Shown piece after piece: positions 36,114 through 43,477 of a DNA stretch of 64,000 nt. The stretch is from NCBI RefSeq assembly GCF_900141875.1, contig NZ_FQZE01000002.1, forward strand, positions 62,001 through 126,000, written 5' to 3'. Below the pieces are notes generated by a model. That model did not search any database. It saw nothing but the letters and a program-made list of their open reading frames with translations, and had not been told where the DNA came from. Within the stretch, counting starts at the first letter, position 1. Each line of letters starts with the position of its first letter. The translations under genes and the position numbers were made by a program. This DNA comes from Tangfeifania diversioriginum. GTDB lineage: Bacteria > Bacteroidota > Bacteroidia > Bacteroidales > Prolixibacteraceae.

Positions 36114-37199
36114 ATGGAATTGAGCAACCTTTTATCAAAAACTGAATTTGCCCACGAGGAGCTGGCGTTTTTGCTGAGTCTGAAAGGAGAAGAACGTCAG
36201 GCTTTGTGGAAGAAAGCAGCGGAGGTGAAAAATGCCGTGGTGGGTTCCAACGTTTATTTCCGCGGACTGGTTGAGTTTTCGAATATCTGCTCAAAAGATT
36301 GCTTGTACTGCGGCATACGCAAAAGCAATGAAAAAGTGGTGCGCTACAAAGCCACCGACGATGAAATCCTCGATTCTTGCCGGTTTGCGTGGGAAAACCG
36401 TTTTGGCTCGGTGGTACTGCAGTCGGGCGAACTGTCGTCGCCTGCGTTTGTAAAGCGCGTGGATAATCTGCTGAAAAAGATAAAGCAGCTTTCGAACAAC
36501 GAACTGGGCATTACACTGAGTTGTGGCGAACAAACCCTTGAAACGTATCGCCGTTGGTTCGAGAGTGGCGCGCACCGTTACCTGTTGCGCATCGAGGCAT
36601 CGAACCGCGAACTGTACTACAAAATTCATCCGGACACGCCCGCTCACTCTTTTGAAAAACGGGTGGAAGCGCTGCAGTTTTTGCGCGAAACCGGCTACCA
36701 GGTGGGGACAGGCGTGATGATTGGTCTGCCGTTTCAAACACTGGATGATTTGGCCGGCGACCTTCTCTTTTTCAAAAAAATGGACATCGACATGTGTGGA
36801 ATGGGCCCCTACATCGAACATGAACACACCCCCCTTTTTGCACACCGCTATTTTCTCCAAACCAAGCAGGAAAGGTTTGAATTGGCACTGAACATGATTG
36901 CTGCCTTGCGCCTGCTGATGCCCGACATCAACATTGCGGCAGCTACGGCGTTAGAAGCCATTGACCCCAATGGAAGGAAAAAAGCCTTGAAGGTTGGAGC
37001 CAACATAATTATGCCAAATTTAACACCATGTGATTACAGGAAAGAATATTTTTTGTACGAAGACAAACCTGTACTTCTTGAAAACTCTGTTGAATCACTT
37101 AATGAACTGAAATCAAATATTATCGATGTCGGTTTTGAAATTGGTAAGGGCGAATGGGGAGACTCCAAACATTTCCGTCATCGAAAAAACAAACCCTAA
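36114..37199 (+). CDS. hydE: [FeFe]-hydrogenase H-cluster radical SAM maturase HydE
   Basis: A 361-residue enzyme from the ATG at 36114; an upstream in-frame extension to 36045 is less likely. The radical-SAM motif NICSKDCLYC gives C59, C63 and C66, followed by the HydE pattern GIRKSNEKVVRYKATDDEIL and the conserved ending MPNLTPCDYRKEYFLYEDKP. HydE takes the HydG-derived iron synthon toward the 2Fe subcluster. It is on the opposite strand from hydF and hydG, ~4 kb away from hydG, so the maturation genes are not in one operon. Confidence 0.96.
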   Translation: MELSNLLSKTEFAHEELAFLLSLKGEERQALWKKAAEVKNAVVGSNVYFRGLVEFSNICSKDCLYCGIRKSNEKVVRYKATDDEILDSCRFAWENRFGSVVLQSGELSSPAFVKRVDNLLKKIKQLSNNELGITLSCGEQTLETYRRWFESGAHRYLLRIEASNRELYYKIHPDTPAHSFEKRVEALQFLRETGYQVGTGVMIGLPFQTLDDLAGDLLFFKKMDIDMCGMGPYIEHEHTPLFAHRYFLQTKQERFELALNMIAALRLLMPDINIAAATALEAIDPNGRKKALKVGANIIMPNLTPCDYRKEYFLYEDKPVLLENSVESLNELKSNIIDVGFEIGKGEWGDSKHFRHRKNKP

Positions 37200-37217
37200 G
37201 GGTTTTTGATATAGTTT

Positions 37218-37250
37218 AGTCATACTCTCACTTCGAGTGAGGGTATGACT
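37218..37250. repeat. Palindromic repeat downstream of hydE (CTCACTTCGAGTGAGG core)
   Basis: AGTCATACTCTCACT / AGTGAGGGTATGACT: 15-bp arms with one mismatch and a TCG loop. It shares its core with the in-frame palindrome at 37456-37488 in the fucosidase gene. It could also serve as a terminator, though no T-run is present. Confidence 0.75.
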
Positions 37251-37260
37251 TGGTTGAAAC

Positions 37261-38769
37261 TCATTTCACTTCCGAAATCTTAACAGCCCAGGCCAAATCG
37301 CAGGGTAAATTATTACGGATTTTTCGCGGGATGAAAATTTTTACGCCTTCACCGGTATTTTCCCATTTCAGGTTGCCGCGGGCGCCAAGCATGCTGAGTT
37401 TGGCATTGTCGGCGGCAAAAATGCCTTTTACGGTGAATGATTCCGGCAACCCATTAGCGAGGGGCTCACTCGAAGTGAGGCCCTCGCTTTGCCCTTGTTC
37501 AAGGTAAATGGCATACACTTCTTTGGTATCTTTTTTCTGCGTGAGGCAGATATTGTCGGTTTTAAACGGCTCTATGGCGCGGGTGGAATAAATGGCTTCA
37601 CCGTTCACTTTTATCCAGGCGCCCATGGCGGCCAGCAGTTCATAGGCACCCTGAGGCCAGGTTCCGTCAGGTCCCGGCCCGATGTTGTAAAGGAGGTTTC
37701 CACCTTTGGCTACAATGTCCACGAGCATGTGGATGGCCTGTTTCGGTGTCATAAACTCCGGGTTGGGCACCCACGACCAGCCGCCGCCGGCAATAATACA
37801 CGATTCCCACGGGTAGGGGAGTTGTGTTTCGGGCACGCGATTTTCAGGTGTCAGGTAGTTTTGGTTGGGGCCGCGCACTGCCCGGTCAACCACAATCAGC
37901 CCGGGTTGTTTTTCGCGCGCTTTGGCGGCCAGTTCATCCATGCGAATGTCCTGATTCACCACCCGGTTTTTAATGAATCCCGAAGAAACACCTTCGGCTT
38001 TATGAGCGTAAGCCTCCTCGAGCATCGGTGCAGGTTTTTTGGCTACCCAGCCACCGTCGAGCCACAAAATGTCGATGTCTCCGTAATCAGTCATCAGCTC
38101 CATAATCTGGTTGTGGGTGAAATCCACGTATTTTTCCCACTTTTCAGGATAGAGTTCCGGATCGTAGTTTACGTTCCTGTCAAGTGGCGGAAATTTCGGG
38201 TCCCAGTAATTTTCGTGATTCCAGTCGGGTTTCGAAAAATAGGCGCCCGCCCACATATCTTTTGCCCGGAAAGCGTCGAAAATTTCTTTTGCCACGTTGG
38301 CGCGCGGATTGGTGCTGAACGGACTCTCTTCGTCAGTGATTTTGTAGTCGGTGTATTTCGAGTCGAACATGCAAAATCCATCGTGGTGCTTGGTAGTGAA
38401 GACTACGTATTTCATCCCGGCATCGCTCGCAGCTTCTGCCCATTTGTCGGGATTGAAATTCACCGGGTTGAACGACAGTTTCAGGTTTTCGTACTCTTTT
38501 TTGTAGGTGAAATAATCATCGGGATTGGAACCTTTTTTACGTTCGCACCAGCCATAATCTTCGGGGCAAATGCTCCACGATTCCACAATTCCCCACTGAC
38601 TGTAGGAACCCCAGTGCATCAGCAAACCGAATTTCAGATCCTGCCACTCTTCCAGTTTTTGCAGTACTTTTTCATCCTCCGGCCACTCATACCCGGTTAC
38701 TTCGTGTTCGTACTGTGCCTGCGAAATCAGCACAAAAAGAACGGGAATTATAAAAATTAACTTTTTCAT
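37261..38769 (-). CDS. Alpha-L-fucosidase, GH29
   Basis: A 502-residue exported GH29 enzyme. Signal peptide residues 1 to about 18; the catalytic TIM barrel covers about 30-390 with the nucleophile D238 in DIDILWLDGGW and the GH29 patterns LMHWGSYSQWG and YVVFTTKHHDGFCMFDSKYT. The ILYNIGPGPDGTWP block and the C-terminal beta domain are present. The C-terminal domain carries SEGLTSSEPLANG, encoded by a short palindrome (37456-37488) that looks like an in-frame repeat insertion. It cleaves terminal alpha-L-fucose. No other fucose genes are next to it. Confidence 0.93.
   Translation of the reverse strand: MKKLIFIIPVLFVLISQAQYEHEVTGYEWPEDEKVLQKLEEWQDLKFGLLMHWGSYSQWGIVESWSICPEDYGWCERKKGSNPDDYFTYKKEYENLKLSFNPVNFNPDKWAEAASDAGMKYVVFTTKHHDGFCMFDSKYTDYKITDEESPFSTNPRANVAKEIFDAFRAKDMWAGAYFSKPDWNHENYWDPKFPPLDRNVNYDPELYPEKWEKYVDFTHNQIMELMTDYGDIDILWLDGGWVAKKPAPMLEEAYAHKAEGVSSGFIKNRVVNQDIRMDELAAKAREKQPGLIVVDRAVRGPNQNYLTPENRVPETQLPYPWESCIIAGGGWSWVPNPEFMTPKQAIHMLVDIVAKGGNLLYNIGPGPDGTWPQGAYELLAAMGAWIKVNGEAIYSTRAIEPFKTDNICLTQKKDTKEVYAIYLEQGQSEGLTSSEPLANGLPESFTVKGIFAADNAKLSMLGARGNLKWENTGEGVKIFIPRKIRNNLPCDLAWAVKISEVK
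37456..37488. repeat. Palindromic repeat inserted in frame in the fucosidase gene
   Basis: AGCGAGGGGCTCACT / AGTGAGGCCCTCGCT: 15-bp arms with one mismatch and a CGA loop, lying wholly inside the GH29 coding frame. Its core matches the repeat at 37218-37250, 206 bp away. It encodes roughly eleven residues of a surface loop in the C-terminal domain. Confidence 0.75.
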
Positions 38770-38793
38770 TTTTTATTGATTTTTGATATTTAG

Positions 38794-38813
38794 AGACGCA
38801 TAATTATGCGTCT
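38794..38813. repeat. Perfect 20-bp palindrome
   Basis: AGACGCATAATTATGCGTCT, perfectly self-complementary, between the GH29 start and the cutC stop codon. Another dispersed-palindrome type; only one copy is seen here. No T-run follows. Confidence 0.75.
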
Positions 38814-38829
38814 GTACAACGTTTCCCAT

Positions 38830-39456
38830 TTATTCTGAAACATTTCCTACAATTCGCCGGCCGTGAAATTCTGTTGCGCCGGTCAGTTGTTGCAATTCTT
38901 CCACATTTTTATCGGTCACTTTTCCGGCAATCATGATGATGGGATTTCCTTCAGCAGTTTGCAGCATTTTTCTCAGGGTTTCCAGTCCTTCTCTGGCAGT
39001 TGGTTTTCCGCCCGAGGTCAGGATTCGTTTAATGCCGCTGGTTTTTTTCAGTGCTTCCACACCTTCCACCGGATTTTCCAACTCGTCAATGGCCTTATGA
39101 AATGTTACCGGCATCGGATGTGCGTAATCAGCCAATATCCGTGTATTCTCCATATCGATTTTATTGTCCGCAGTCAGCAATCCGAAAACCGCGCCCGCTG
39201 CACCTGCCTGTTTTGCGTGGTCGATGTCAGTTTTCATTTGGTCGATTTCATCTTCGGTATGAATAAAATTTCCTGCCCGGGGGCGAATCATCACCATTAC
39301 AGGGATTTTTAGCGCAGCACATGTTTTTTGCATCAACTCCGGCGATGGCGTCAGTCCGTCGTTTGCCAAATCGGAACAAAGCTCGATGCGACTGGCACCT
39401 TGCTGTTCAGCTTTTTGCGCTTCTTCAAAAGTTTCTACACACGTTTCTTTTATCAT
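38830..39456 (-). CDS. cutC: CutC-family copper homeostasis protein
   Basis: A 208-residue TIM-barrel protein. It has the family core CVETFEEAQKAEQQGASRIE, DGLTPSPELM and VMVMIRPRAGNFIHT, and the later IKRILTSGGKPTA. CutC is named from copper tolerance in E. coli, but its actual biochemical function is disputed. It is slightly shorter than many CutC proteins (~240) and lacks nothing obvious. It starts 60 bp upstream of the GH29 gene on the same strand (order cutC then GH29), so the two may be cotranscribed. Confidence 0.92.
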   Translation of the reverse strand: MIKETCVETFEEAQKAEQQGASRIELCSDLANDGLTPSPELMQKTCAALKIPVMVMIRPRAGNFIHTEDEIDQMKTDIDHAKQAGAAGAVFGLLTADNKIDMENTRILADYAHPMPVTFHKAIDELENPVEGVEALKKTSGIKRILTSGGKPTAREGLETLRKMLQTAEGNPIIMIAGKVTDKNVEELQQLTGATEFHGRRIVGNVSE

Positions 39457-39637
39457 TTTACTTGTTTTTATTCAAAGATACTTTATTCACAAGTTTCTGA
39501 TTCGGAGATCAATTATATTCTTAAAATTTTAGAAAGACAGGTTACTTTATAAAACAGTTATTCCTTATATTTCATGAATTAAAGGAAGCAATAGAGAAGT
39601 TAATATTCTTAGTTTTGTGCTCAATCCTAATTTTACG

Positions 39638-40564
39638 ATGCAGAAAAAAGATTCAACATACAACCTGGTCACCATTTTAGGCCCGACAGCCACAGGGAAA
39701 ACCGGGCTGGCAGCCAACCTGGCTGCAAAAATTGAGGGAGAAATCATATCTGCCGATTCGCGGCAGGTGTACCGTGGAATGGACTTGGGCACCGGGAAAG
39801 ACTACGACGATTATTTTGTGGATGGCCGGGAAATTCCATCACATTTGGTGGATATCGAGGAACCGGGCGTGCACTACAATGTATATCGTTTTCAGGCTGA
39901 TTTTATCAGGGTTTTTGAAGAAATTCAAGAACGTAAAAAAATGCCGGTTTTGTGCGGCGGCAGCGGGTTGTACTTAGAAGCGGTACTGAAAAATTACAAA
40001 CTCATCCAGGTTCCTCCCAATAAGAAATTGCGAAAAGAGCTGGAAGGAAAGTCGCTGGAGGAACTTACGCAAATTCTGAAAGATTTGAAACCGGAACTCC
40101 ACAACAAAACCGATGTGGAAACCGACCGGCGGGCCATCCGCGCCATTGAGATTGAAAAGTATTACCGCGAAAATCCTGATGTTGATACGTACTTTCCTGA
40201 AATTCAAAGTCTGAATGTCGGCGTAAAATTCGATCGCGATACGCGTCGGCAACGAATTACGGAACGGCTGAAACAGCGTTTGGAAGAAGGTATGATCGAC
40301 GAAGTGAAAAAATTGCTGGATTCAGGATTAACTCCGGAACAATTGATTTATTACGGGTTGGAATACAAATACCTTACACTGCACCTGACCGGCGAATTGT
40401 CGTACGACGAAATGTTCCGGCAGCTTGAAATTGCCATTCATCAGTTTGCCAAACGCCAAATGACCTGGTTCCGCGGCATGGAAAAACGTGGTACAAAAAT
40501 CCACTGGATTGACGGGCATTTGCCGATGGAGGAGAAGGTGGAGAAGATTATGGATCTGCTTTAG
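39638..40564 (+). CDS. miaA: tRNA dimethylallyltransferase
   Basis: A 308-residue enzyme from the ATG at 39638; the GTG at 39617 is less likely. The P-loop GPTATGKTGLA and ISADSRQVYRGMDLGTGKD are clear, as are the DPPT-like substrate loop and the FAKRQMTWFRG C-terminal block. MiaA adds a dimethylallyl group to A37 of tRNAs reading UNN codons. Its 3'-most 36 codons are duplicated, in diverged form, at 41585-41692, beyond a HEPN/MNT cassette. A REP-like hairpin follows immediately. Confidence 0.96.
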   Translation: MQKKDSTYNLVTILGPTATGKTGLAANLAAKIEGEIISADSRQVYRGMDLGTGKDYDDYFVDGREIPSHLVDIEEPGVHYNVYRFQADFIRVFEEIQERKKMPVLCGGSGLYLEAVLKNYKLIQVPPNKKLRKELEGKSLEELTQILKDLKPELHNKTDVETDRRAIRAIEIEKYYRENPDVDTYFPEIQSLNVGVKFDRDTRRQRITERLKQRLEEGMIDEVKKLLDSGLTPEQLIYYGLEYKYLTLHLTGELSYDEMFRQLEIAIHQFAKRQMTWFRGMEKRGTKIHWIDGHLPMEEKVEKIMDLL

Positions 40565-40566
40565 TT

Positions 40567-40600
40567 TTATCCGTGCAGCAGTTCGATCCACTTGGAGGGT
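40567..40600. repeat. Degenerate REP-like hairpin after miaA
   Basis: TTATCCGTGCAGCAGTTCGA then TCCACTTGGAGGGT: clearly related to the subtype-A repeat of the RAYT region (CCGTCCAGCGG-n7-CCGCTTGACGG), but decayed. It starts 2 nt after the miaA stop codon. Confidence 0.65.
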
Positions 40601-40613
40601 GGTTTGTGTTTAC

Positions 40614-40691
40614 GCTGACAGGTCTGCCGACGCTGTCAGGAGGGAATTCGCATCGCAAGAAAAAACTTGTCAGCATCCTTAGACCTGACAA
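40614..40691. repeat. Two small inverted repeats (CTGACAG family)
   Basis: First: CTGACAG (40615-40621) with CTGTCAG (40633-40639). Second: TTGTCAG (40667-40673) with CTGACAA (40685-40691). They share the core TGACAG/TGTCAG and lie in the spacer between miaA and the HEPN gene. They look like copies of a separate short-palindrome type. Confidence 0.5.
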
Positions 40692-40789
40692 TATTTAAAG
40701 CATGGAGTGAAAGGTGTGGAAAGCGCTATAATTATTTGGGAGCAAATTATTCATCAGATGAAAATGGAAAGGAGCTGGCTCTTTTTGCG

Positions 40790-41179
40790 TTACTTTTCAA
40801 CCATCTTTTCAATTTCTTCAATAAGAGAAATTACAGAAGGGAAATAGGGTAAAACTTTGTCTTTATCAAAATCAAATAAATCATCGTAATCTCCTTTCTG
40901 TCTCCATGTAAATAATTGAGAATAAATTTTGCCGAATTCTTTTTTGATTTTCCCGGTTTTTATAAAGTGTTCTGAGAAATTGTATTTTGCACCGTTATGG
41001 GTCGTTGGTTTAAGGTCAGAAGTAAGTAACAGAGCCATTACCGCATAATAGGCTGAGTAATACAATCTGTTAATGGTAGAATTCCATTTCTCTCTTTTAG
41101 CAAGAATCTGAGCATCGTCGAGGGTATCCTTTGCCCGGGCAAGTCTGTATTTTATCAGGTCTTGTTTTGTGCCCTTCAT
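40790..41179 (-). CDS. HEPN-domain protein of a HEPN/MNT toxin-antitoxin pair
   Basis: A 129-residue helical protein. It has the HEPN pattern RLARAKDTLDDAQILAKR, NRLYYSAYYAVMALL and a KPTTHNGAKYNF loop. The standard RNase motif Rx4-6H is not clear at the usual place (WRQKGDYDD), as in other MNT-paired HEPN proteins. Its start overlaps the MNT gene by 4 bp. In known pairs, HEPN is the toxin and MNT inactivates it, often by AMPylation; whether that applies here is not shown. It sits in the block between the two miaA 3' ends. Confidence 0.88.
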   Translation of the reverse strand: MKGTKQDLIKYRLARAKDTLDDAQILAKREKWNSTINRLYYSAYYAVMALLLTSDLKPTTHNGAKYNFSEHFIKTGKIKKEFGKIYSQLFTWRQKGDYDDLFDFDKDKVLPYFPSVISLIEEIEKMVEK

Positions 41180-41496
41180 TTTATTCGAACTCCTTCATTT
41201 TTTACATTTTCATAAAACGGGGTTATGGAATAGTGTGAATTCCAGTCGTTTTTTGAATAGATTAATGGTGAAATTATTTCCCCGGTTTCCAGCTCAATAT
41301 CATATAGTTCATCCATAATTTTTAACTCAAAATCAAAAGATATATCTGAACTATTTAGCAATATTAATAAATCCCAGTCCGATAATTTATCTGAATTCCC
41401 ACGTGCTCTCGATCCATATAAATACAGTTCTGCATTCGGCGCATTTCGGCCAACCACCGTTTTAATCTTTTGAAGTATTTGACCCTTTTTGCTCAT
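41176..41496 (-). CDS. Minimal nucleotidyltransferase (MNT) antitoxin
   Basis: A 106-residue protein of the pol-beta nucleotidyltransferase fold with the MNT signature ELYLYGSRARGNSDKLSDWD (GSxRxG, then the catalytic SDWDLL). A third acidic residue, DIELET, is also visible. It is first in the pair: MNT then HEPN, with a 4-bp overlap. Such proteins AMPylate their HEPN partner to neutralise it in studied systems. The whole pair lies in ~1 kb flanked by miaA 3' sequences. Confidence 0.92.
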   Translation of the reverse strand: MSKKGQILQKIKTVVGRNAPNAELYLYGSRARGNSDKLSDWDLLILLNSSDISFDFELKIMDELYDIELETGEIISPLIYSKNDWNSHYSITPFYENVKNEGVRIK

Positions 41497-41584
41497 AAAA
41501 CAAATATAGTGATTTTTAAATGGGAGTTAAACATTCTTAAGTCTAACTTTTTACAGGAATTGAGGCAGAAAAAGGAATTCTTTA

Positions 41585-41692
41585 CAGATGATCTGGTTCC
41601 GCGGTATGGAAAAACGCGGCACTAAAATCCACTGGGTTGACGGGCATTTGCCCATGGAGGAGAAGGTCGACAAGATTGTTGAGTTGCTGTGA
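41585..41692 (+). pseudogene. Second, diverged copy of the miaA 3' end
   Basis: 36 codons including a stop (TGA) align without gaps to the last 36 codons of miaA (40457-40564): MIWFRGMEKRGTKIHWVDGH here against MTWFRGMEKRGTKIHWIDGH there. By hand count about 17 of 108 bases differ, and most differences are at third positions and silent. Homology starts abruptly at 41585; the bases before it do not match miaA. The copy was evidently under protein-level selection before it arrived or was displaced. Confidence 0.85.
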
Positions 41693-41694
41693 GC

Positions 41695-41729
41695 TTATCC
41701 GTCCAGCGGTTTGATCCGCTTGACGGGTA
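41695..41729. repeat. REP-like hairpin after the miaA 3'-end copy
   Basis: TTATCCGTCCAGCGG then TTTGAT then CCGCTTGACGGGTA: a near-complete subtype-A repeat with stem CCGTCCAGCGG / CCGCTTGACGG. It starts 2 nt after the copy's stop codon, the same distance as for the true miaA end. Confidence 0.8.
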
Positions 41730-41774
41730 GGAGAAGCAGATTCCCGTGTTCGTGAGAATGACAGTCTTTTTTAA

Positions 41775-42503
41775 TTACCGTTCCTGCCAAACCAATTTTG
41801 CCCGGATCAGCTCAACCCCATCATTTTCGCGAACTATACTGCATAGATGATTGGATGCATCAAGTTCCTGTTTTTTTACGGCCAGCCGGTCGGTGGGCAT
41901 TCCTTCTTTTAAAAAGTTGACTTCAAACTCCACGAGTTCATTTTTCTCGTGAAAATCGAACGCGTAACTGTCGATAATGCGTTCCAGGTAACGTCCGCTG
42001 TTAAAATGCTGGTTGATGTCGATTTCGTTAAAACGCACCGGTGAAAAATCGAGCGGTTCTTCCGATTTGGGTGATTTTACCTTTGGGGCGTTGGTGCCAA
42101 ACACGCTTTCGTTGTATTCGGGGAATTCCTCGAAATTATTTAATCGCACAATTCTTTTGGAGTCGGTGTCCAAAACCAGCCAGCTGCTGGTGGCCTGAAT
42201 GATGCTGTTGCCTTTTTCATCTGCAAAAATGTAATCGCGGTAACCAAAAAAACCGTCGGTGCCGCGCGACCATGTTTCCAGCGTAAAATCCTCGGTCCAC
42301 AATGGGCGGCGGTCAATTTTTACCTGCAGGCGCGACAGCACCCAAAATTGACTGTTTTCTTTTAGTTGTTCGTAGCCAAATCCCAAAAGGTTGGCATGTT
42401 CCCATGCAATTTCCTGCATCTGGAAAAATATATACGGTGTGGACAGTTTCCCGAACCGGTTAATAAAATAGGATTTGGTGGAAAGATGCTGTTTGTGTTT
42501 CAT
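41775..42503 (-). CDS. Acyl-ACP thioesterase
   Basis: A 242-residue protein. The ATG at 42503 (MKHKQHLSTKSYFINRFGKL) is preferred; the upstream frame to 42671 is repeat-derived (heptamer array). It has two hot-dog halves: WVLSRLQVKIDRRPLWTEDF in the first and RFNEIDINQHFNSGRYLERI with the NQHFN catalytic block in the second. It releases fatty acids from acyl carrier protein in the cytoplasm. Short for a plant-like FatA but normal for Bacteroidota. The 5' leader is the heptamer array at 42505-42616. Confidence 0.9.
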   Translation of the reverse strand: MKHKQHLSTKSYFINRFGKLSTPYIFFQMQEIAWEHANLLGFGYEQLKENSQFWVLSRLQVKIDRRPLWTEDFTLETWSRGTDGFFGYRDYIFADEKGNSIIQATSSWLVLDTDSKRIVRLNNFEEFPEYNESVFGTNAPKVKSPKSEEPLDFSPVRFNEIDINQHFNSGRYLERIIDSYAFDFHEKNELVEFEVNFLKEGMPTDRLAVKKQELDASNHLCSIVRENDGVELIRAKLVWQER

Positions 42504-42504
42504 T

Positions 42505-42616
42505 TTACTTGTTGCTCGTTTCTCGTTACTTATTACTGGTTTTTGGTTCCGGGCTTTCATCTTCCGACTTCCAACTTCCGTCTTCGGTCTTCTGACTTCT
42601 CTCTTCCAACTTCTCC
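42505..42616. repeat. Sixteen-unit degenerate heptamer array upstream of the acyl-ACP thioesterase
   Basis: The plus strand can be read as consecutive 7-mers in one phase: TTACTTG, TTGCTCG, TTTCTCG, TTACTTA, TTACTGG, TTTTTGG, TTCCGGG, CTTTCAT, CTTCCGA, CTTCCAA, CTTCCGT, CTTCGGT, CTTCTGA, CTTCTCT, CTTCCAA, CTTCTCC. On the gene strand it forms the leader, ending 1 nt before the start codon at 42503. Confidence 0.75.
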
Positions 42617-42697
42617 AAAACTTTTCTGCAAATTTATTGTTCGATTTTGAAATACAATTGGATTTAACCAATTTTGCACAAAATTTTAAAACAAGTT

Positions 42698-43477
42698 ATG
42701 GGTGGAATTAATATAAAAAACCCGGAACAAATTGAGGGAATTCGCAGGAGCAGCCGTCTGGCCGCCGAAACACTCGACTTTGCAGCGCAGTTTGTAAAAG
42801 CAGGTGTTCATACTGAATTTATAGATAATAAAATTGAGGAATTCATTGTGGAACACAATGCAGTGCCGGCCACAAAAGGGTACAACGGTTTTCCCAAATC
42901 GAGCTGTATTTCGCCCAATGAAATTGTTTGCCATGGCATTCCGTCGGAAAATATGGTTTTGAAGGAAGGTGACATTTTAAACATCGATATCACAACCATT
43001 TTGGACGGATATTACGGCGACACCTCGCGCATGTTTACGGTTGGCAATATTTCTCCGCAGGCCGAAAAACTGGTTGACGTAACCAAACACTGTCTCGATT
43101 TAGGCATTCAGCAGGTGAAGCCCGGAAACCAGTTTGGCAATATCGGTTTTGTGATTAGTCGCTACGCTAAAGCAAAAGGATTCAGCGTGGTGTATGAGTA
43201 TTGCGGGCACGGCGTTGGATTGCAGTTTCATGAAGAGCCGCAGGTGGATCACACTTCGCGCCGCAATAAAGGGCCTAAAATGAAACCCGGAATGATTTTC
43301 ACGATTGAGCCCATGATTAACCAGGGAAGGCCAACCACTTCACTCGATGAATCAGACGGCTGGACGGCCCGCACTATCGATAACAAATTGTCGGCCCAGT
43401 TTGAACATACCGTGCTGGTTACCGAAACGGGTTTTGAGGTGCTTACTGATATTCATAACGAGTATCCCAAAACCTGA
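42698..43477 (+). CDS. map: Methionine aminopeptidase, type I
   Basis: A 259-residue enzyme from the ATG at 42698. It removes the initiator methionine from new proteins. Metal-ligand segments are present: DILNIDITTILDGYYGDTSR (the two Asp), EYCGHGVGLQFHEEP (His), FTIEPMIN (Glu) and SAQFEHTVLVTETG (Glu). No zinc-finger extension, so it is the short bacterial class. It may share a promoter region with the divergent thioesterase; the heptamer array is between them. Confidence 0.96.
   Translation: MGGINIKNPEQIEGIRRSSRLAAETLDFAAQFVKAGVHTEFIDNKIEEFIVEHNAVPATKGYNGFPKSSCISPNEIVCHGIPSENMVLKEGDILNIDITTILDGYYGDTSRMFTVGNISPQAEKLVDVTKHCLDLGIQQVKPGNQFGNIGFVISRYAKAKGFSVVYEYCGHGVGLQFHEEPQVDHTSRRNKGPKMKPGMIFTIEPMINQGRPTTSLDESDGWTARTIDNKLSAQFEHTVLVTETGFEVLTDIHNEYPKT

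Noticed and set aside
36291-36860. 189-residue minus-strand frame antisense to hydE
   Set aside because: Shadow of a gene with intact radical-SAM and HydE signatures; no plausible domain.
37489-38760. 423-residue plus-strand frame antisense to the fucosidase gene
   Set aside because: Long but His/Phe-rich with no domain pattern. The minus frame is a clear GH29 enzyme with its catalytic motif.
40667-40852. 61-residue plus-strand frame between miaA and the HEPN gene
   Set aside because: No domain, spans a hairpin pair and overlaps the 3' end of the convergent HEPN gene.
42504-42671. N-terminal extension of the acyl-ACP thioesterase to an upstream ATG
   Set aside because: The added 56 residues are coded by the heptamer array (EVRRPKTEVGSRK type, low complexity). 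The domain begins after the ATG at 42503.
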